Below are positions 47,833 through 49,905 of a stretch of 49,905 nucleotides of DNA, in pieces. The first letter of the stretch is position 1. Every line of letters begins with the position of its first letter. Source of the DNA: Thermoplasmata archaeon (GTDB lineage Archaea; Thermoplasmatota; Thermoplasmata; Lutacidiplasmatales; UBA184); assembly GCA_030041175.1 (NCBI GenBank), contig JASHOK010000043.1:1-49905 (forward strand), written 5' to 3'. The notes under the pieces are model-generated. The model searched no databases and was not told the DNA's origin. It was given only the letters and a program-made list of their open reading frames with translations. Both the position numbers and the translations under genes were made by a program.

Positions 47833-49119
47833 CTAGAGGAACTCCCGAGGATCGGCCAGCTCTCCGCGAATGGCCGCCGCCACGGTGGCCGCCGGCGACA
47901 GCAGATAGATCTCCGCGTTCTTGGCCCCCATCCGGCCGGGGAAATTGCGGTTCGACGAGGAGGCACAGACCTCGCCCGGCGCGAGGATTCCCATGTTGCC
48001 GCCGAAGCACGCGGAGCAACTCGAGTTCGTGAACACCCCGCCCGCTTCCGTGAAGGTCTCGATGAGCCCCTCGTCGAGCGCCTGCCGGTAGATCGAGGTC
48101 GACGCGGGGGAAACGATGAACCGAACTCCGGGTGCGACCTTGTGACCCTTCAGGATGCGAGCGCCCTCCCGGAGGTCGTCGATGCGGGCGTTCGTACAGG
48201 AGCCGAGAAAGACCTGGTCGACCTTCACGTGCTTCGGCAGGACCTCGGCGAGCGGCCGCACGTTATCGGGAGAATAGGGGCAGGCGACCATCGGTCCCAG
48301 CTCGTCGACGTCGACGTCCACTACTCGCTCGTAGCGGGCGTCAAGGTCCGGGGAGAGGGGATGCATGGGGTGCTTCGCGATCTTCTCGAGGAAGGCGTAG
48401 GTCGTGGCGTCCGGCGCGATCATCCCGCACTTCGCACCCATCTCCGTTGTCATGTTGCACAGCGTGAACCGCTCGGACATGGTCATCCGCTCGATCGTGG
48501 GCCCCGAGAACTCGACCGCCTTGTACGTCGCCCCCGTGGTCTTGATCTCGCCCAAGATACGCAGGATGAGGTCCTTCGCGTAGACCCCCTTCCCAAGCGT
48601 CCCCCGGATCCGGACATGGATCGTGGGAGGAACCTTGAGCCAGAGCCGCCCGAGCGCCAGCACCGCCGCCATCTCGGTGGGCCCGATCCCGGCGGCGACG
48701 GCCCCCATCGCGCCGAGCATGTTGGTGTGCGAATCCGTGCCAACCGCGAGATCGCCCGGGACCACCCATCCGTGCTCCGCAAGGATCTGGTGGCAGATTC
48801 CGTGATTCCCTACATCGTAGAAGTGGGGCAGACCCTGTTCTTTCGCAAACTGACGAAGTATTCGGTGCAGGACCGCCGCGCCTTCCGTGGAGGCGGGCAC
48901 CCAGTGGTCGATCGCAATGACGACCCGGTCCGGGTCCCACACGCGCGAGGCGCCCATCTCATGGAACGGTTGGACCGTCTGCGCACCCTGTTCGTGCATC
49001 ATTGCGAGGTCGACTCGTCCGTCGATGATCTGTCCCGGCACGACCTCCTCGAGACCACCGGCTCGGGCGAGAATGCGCTCAGCCAGTGTCTGCCCGGCCC
49101 CGGACCCGTTCCCTGTCAC
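47833..49119 (-). CDS. leuC: 3-isopropylmalate dehydratase/homoaconitase large subunit
   Basis: GTDSHTNMLGAMGAVAAGIGPTEMAAVLALG, LGSCTNARIDDLREGARIL, NSSCSACFGGNMGILAPGE. Confidence 0.93.
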   Translation of the reverse strand: MTGNGSGAGQTLAERILARAGGLEEVVPGQIIDGRVDLAMMHEQGAQTVQPFHEMGASRVWDPDRVVIAIDHWVPASTEGAAVLHRILRQFAKEQGLPHFYDVGNHGICHQILAEHGWVVPGDLAVGTDSHTNMLGAMGAVAAGIGPTEMAAVLALGRLWLKVPPTIHVRIRGTLGKGVYAKDLILRILGEIKTTGATYKAVEFSGPTIERMTMSERFTLCNMTTEMGAKCGMIAPDATTYAFLEKIAKHPMHPLSPDLDARYERVVDVDVDELGPMVACPYSPDNVRPLAEVLPKHVKVDQVFLGSCTNARIDDLREGARILKGHKVAPGVRFIVSPASTSIYRQALDEGLIETFTEAGGVFTNSSCSACFGGNMGILAPGEVCASSSNRNFPGRMGAKNAEIYLLSPAATVAAAIRGELADPREFL

Positions 49120-49905
49120 GATGCCTTCGCCCCCAATCCCATCTCATCCACGAGCTTCCAGAAATCCGCATCGGACATCCCGGGCTGCTCGAAGAGCATA
49201 CGGTACTCCTGGAGAAACGCCTCGAGCTCGCTCTTCGAGCGCTTCTCCGCGCTGGCCTTGAGCCGCTGCAAGAGGTCGACCAGCACCGGGTCGGGGAGCT
49301 CCATTCCACGTTCCTTGAGCTTCTCGACCAATGCGGCCTTTCCCGTGTGCTTTCCCAGGATCATCCGCCGCTGGCGCCCCACCACCTCCGGCTGCACCGG
49401 CTCATACGTCAGCGTGTGGGCGAGGATGCCGTGGGTATGGATGCCCGCCTCATGCGAGAAGGCGTTGTAGCCGACCACCGCCTTGGTGGCGGAGACGGGT
49501 ACCCCGGAGATCTGTTCGACCAATCGCGAGAGTTCGTAAATGCGGGACAGGTCGAGCCCGGTGTCGACCCCGTACACCTTCTCCAAGCAGAGAGCCAGCT
49601 CTTCGAGCGGCGTGTTGCCGGCCCGTTCCCCAAGTCCGTTGACGCAGACATGGGGGCTCGTGACTCCTTCCTCGAGCGCGGTGAGCGCGTTCGCAGTCGC
49701 CAGCCCAAAGTCATTGTGGCAGTGGACCGACCAGTCTGTCGGCGCTATCCTCCGGCGGAACTCGCGCAGATACCAGCGGAACGTCACGGGGGTCATGATT
49801 CCGACGGTGTCCGCAATCACGAGACGGTCCGCTCCGGCCTCCTTGACCGCGTTGTAGAGCCGCTCGACAAAGTCGAACGGCGCCCGGACGGTGTCCTCGG
49901 TCACG
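49116..49905 (-). CDS. Homocitrate/2-isopropylmalate/citramalate synthase family protein, N-terminus cut by window edge
   Basis: VIADTVGIMTPVTFRWYLREF, VHCHNDFGLATANALTALEEGV, VNGLGERAGNTPLEELAL. Confidence 0.9.
   Translation of the reverse strand, partial: VTEDTVRAPFDFVERLYNAVKEAGADRLVIADTVGIMTPVTFRWYLREFRRRIAPTDWSVHCHNDFGLATANALTALEEGVTSPHVCVNGLGERAGNTPLEELALCLEKVYGVDTGLDLSRIYELSRLVEQISGVPVSATKAVVGYNAFSHEAGIHTHGILAHTLTYEPVQPEVVGRQRRMILGKHTGKAALVEKLKERGMELPDPVLVDLLQRLKASAEKRSKSELEAFLQEYRMLFEQPGMSDADFWKLVDEMGLGAKAS

Noticed and set aside
46410-48032. 540-aa plus-strand ORF
   Set aside because: Antisense to leuD and the dehydrogenase gene, which have clear catalytic motifs.
1-49905. CRISPR arrays, transposases, integrases, toxin-antitoxin or phage genes
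   Set aside because: None seen on either strand; the ORFs are chromosomal metabolic and informational genes.

Overview
This 49.9-kb GC-rich window comes from an archaeal chromosome. Marker genes include PriS primase, topoisomerase VI A/B, aEF-1beta, RIO1/Dim2, an AglB/STT3 oligosaccharyltransferase, geranylgeranyl reductase, and an 11-subunit complex I cluster without NuoEFG. A Thermoplasmatota-like lineage is plausible but unproven from sequence alone. Most of the window is dense core metabolism and information processing with 4-nt overlapping starts and stops. The observations I rate highest are: (1) a tRNA-His(GUG) gene at 36293-36400 (-) whose T-loop is interrupted by a 32-nt intron with a near-canonical bulge-helix-bulge, invisible to the ORF track; (2) a 2187-aa AglB-like oligosaccharyltransferase carrying an extracellular, sequon-rich extension of about 1285 aa, next to a small secreted membrane-anchored protein; (3) a NuoI subunit with four ferredoxin-type cysteine motifs instead of two; (4) a surface-glycan-like island (7.5-11.9 kb) in which two convergent, 3'-overlapping genes each carry the same perfect 17-bp upstream element; (5) a palindrome bracketing a two-way TATA element between acyP and nuoA; (6) an unannotated eL41 ribosomal protein ORF of 22 codons (35 if the upstream ATG is used); (7) a PNPOx-like/methyltransferase fusion. 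All family assignments come from reading the translated sequences; no database search was run.
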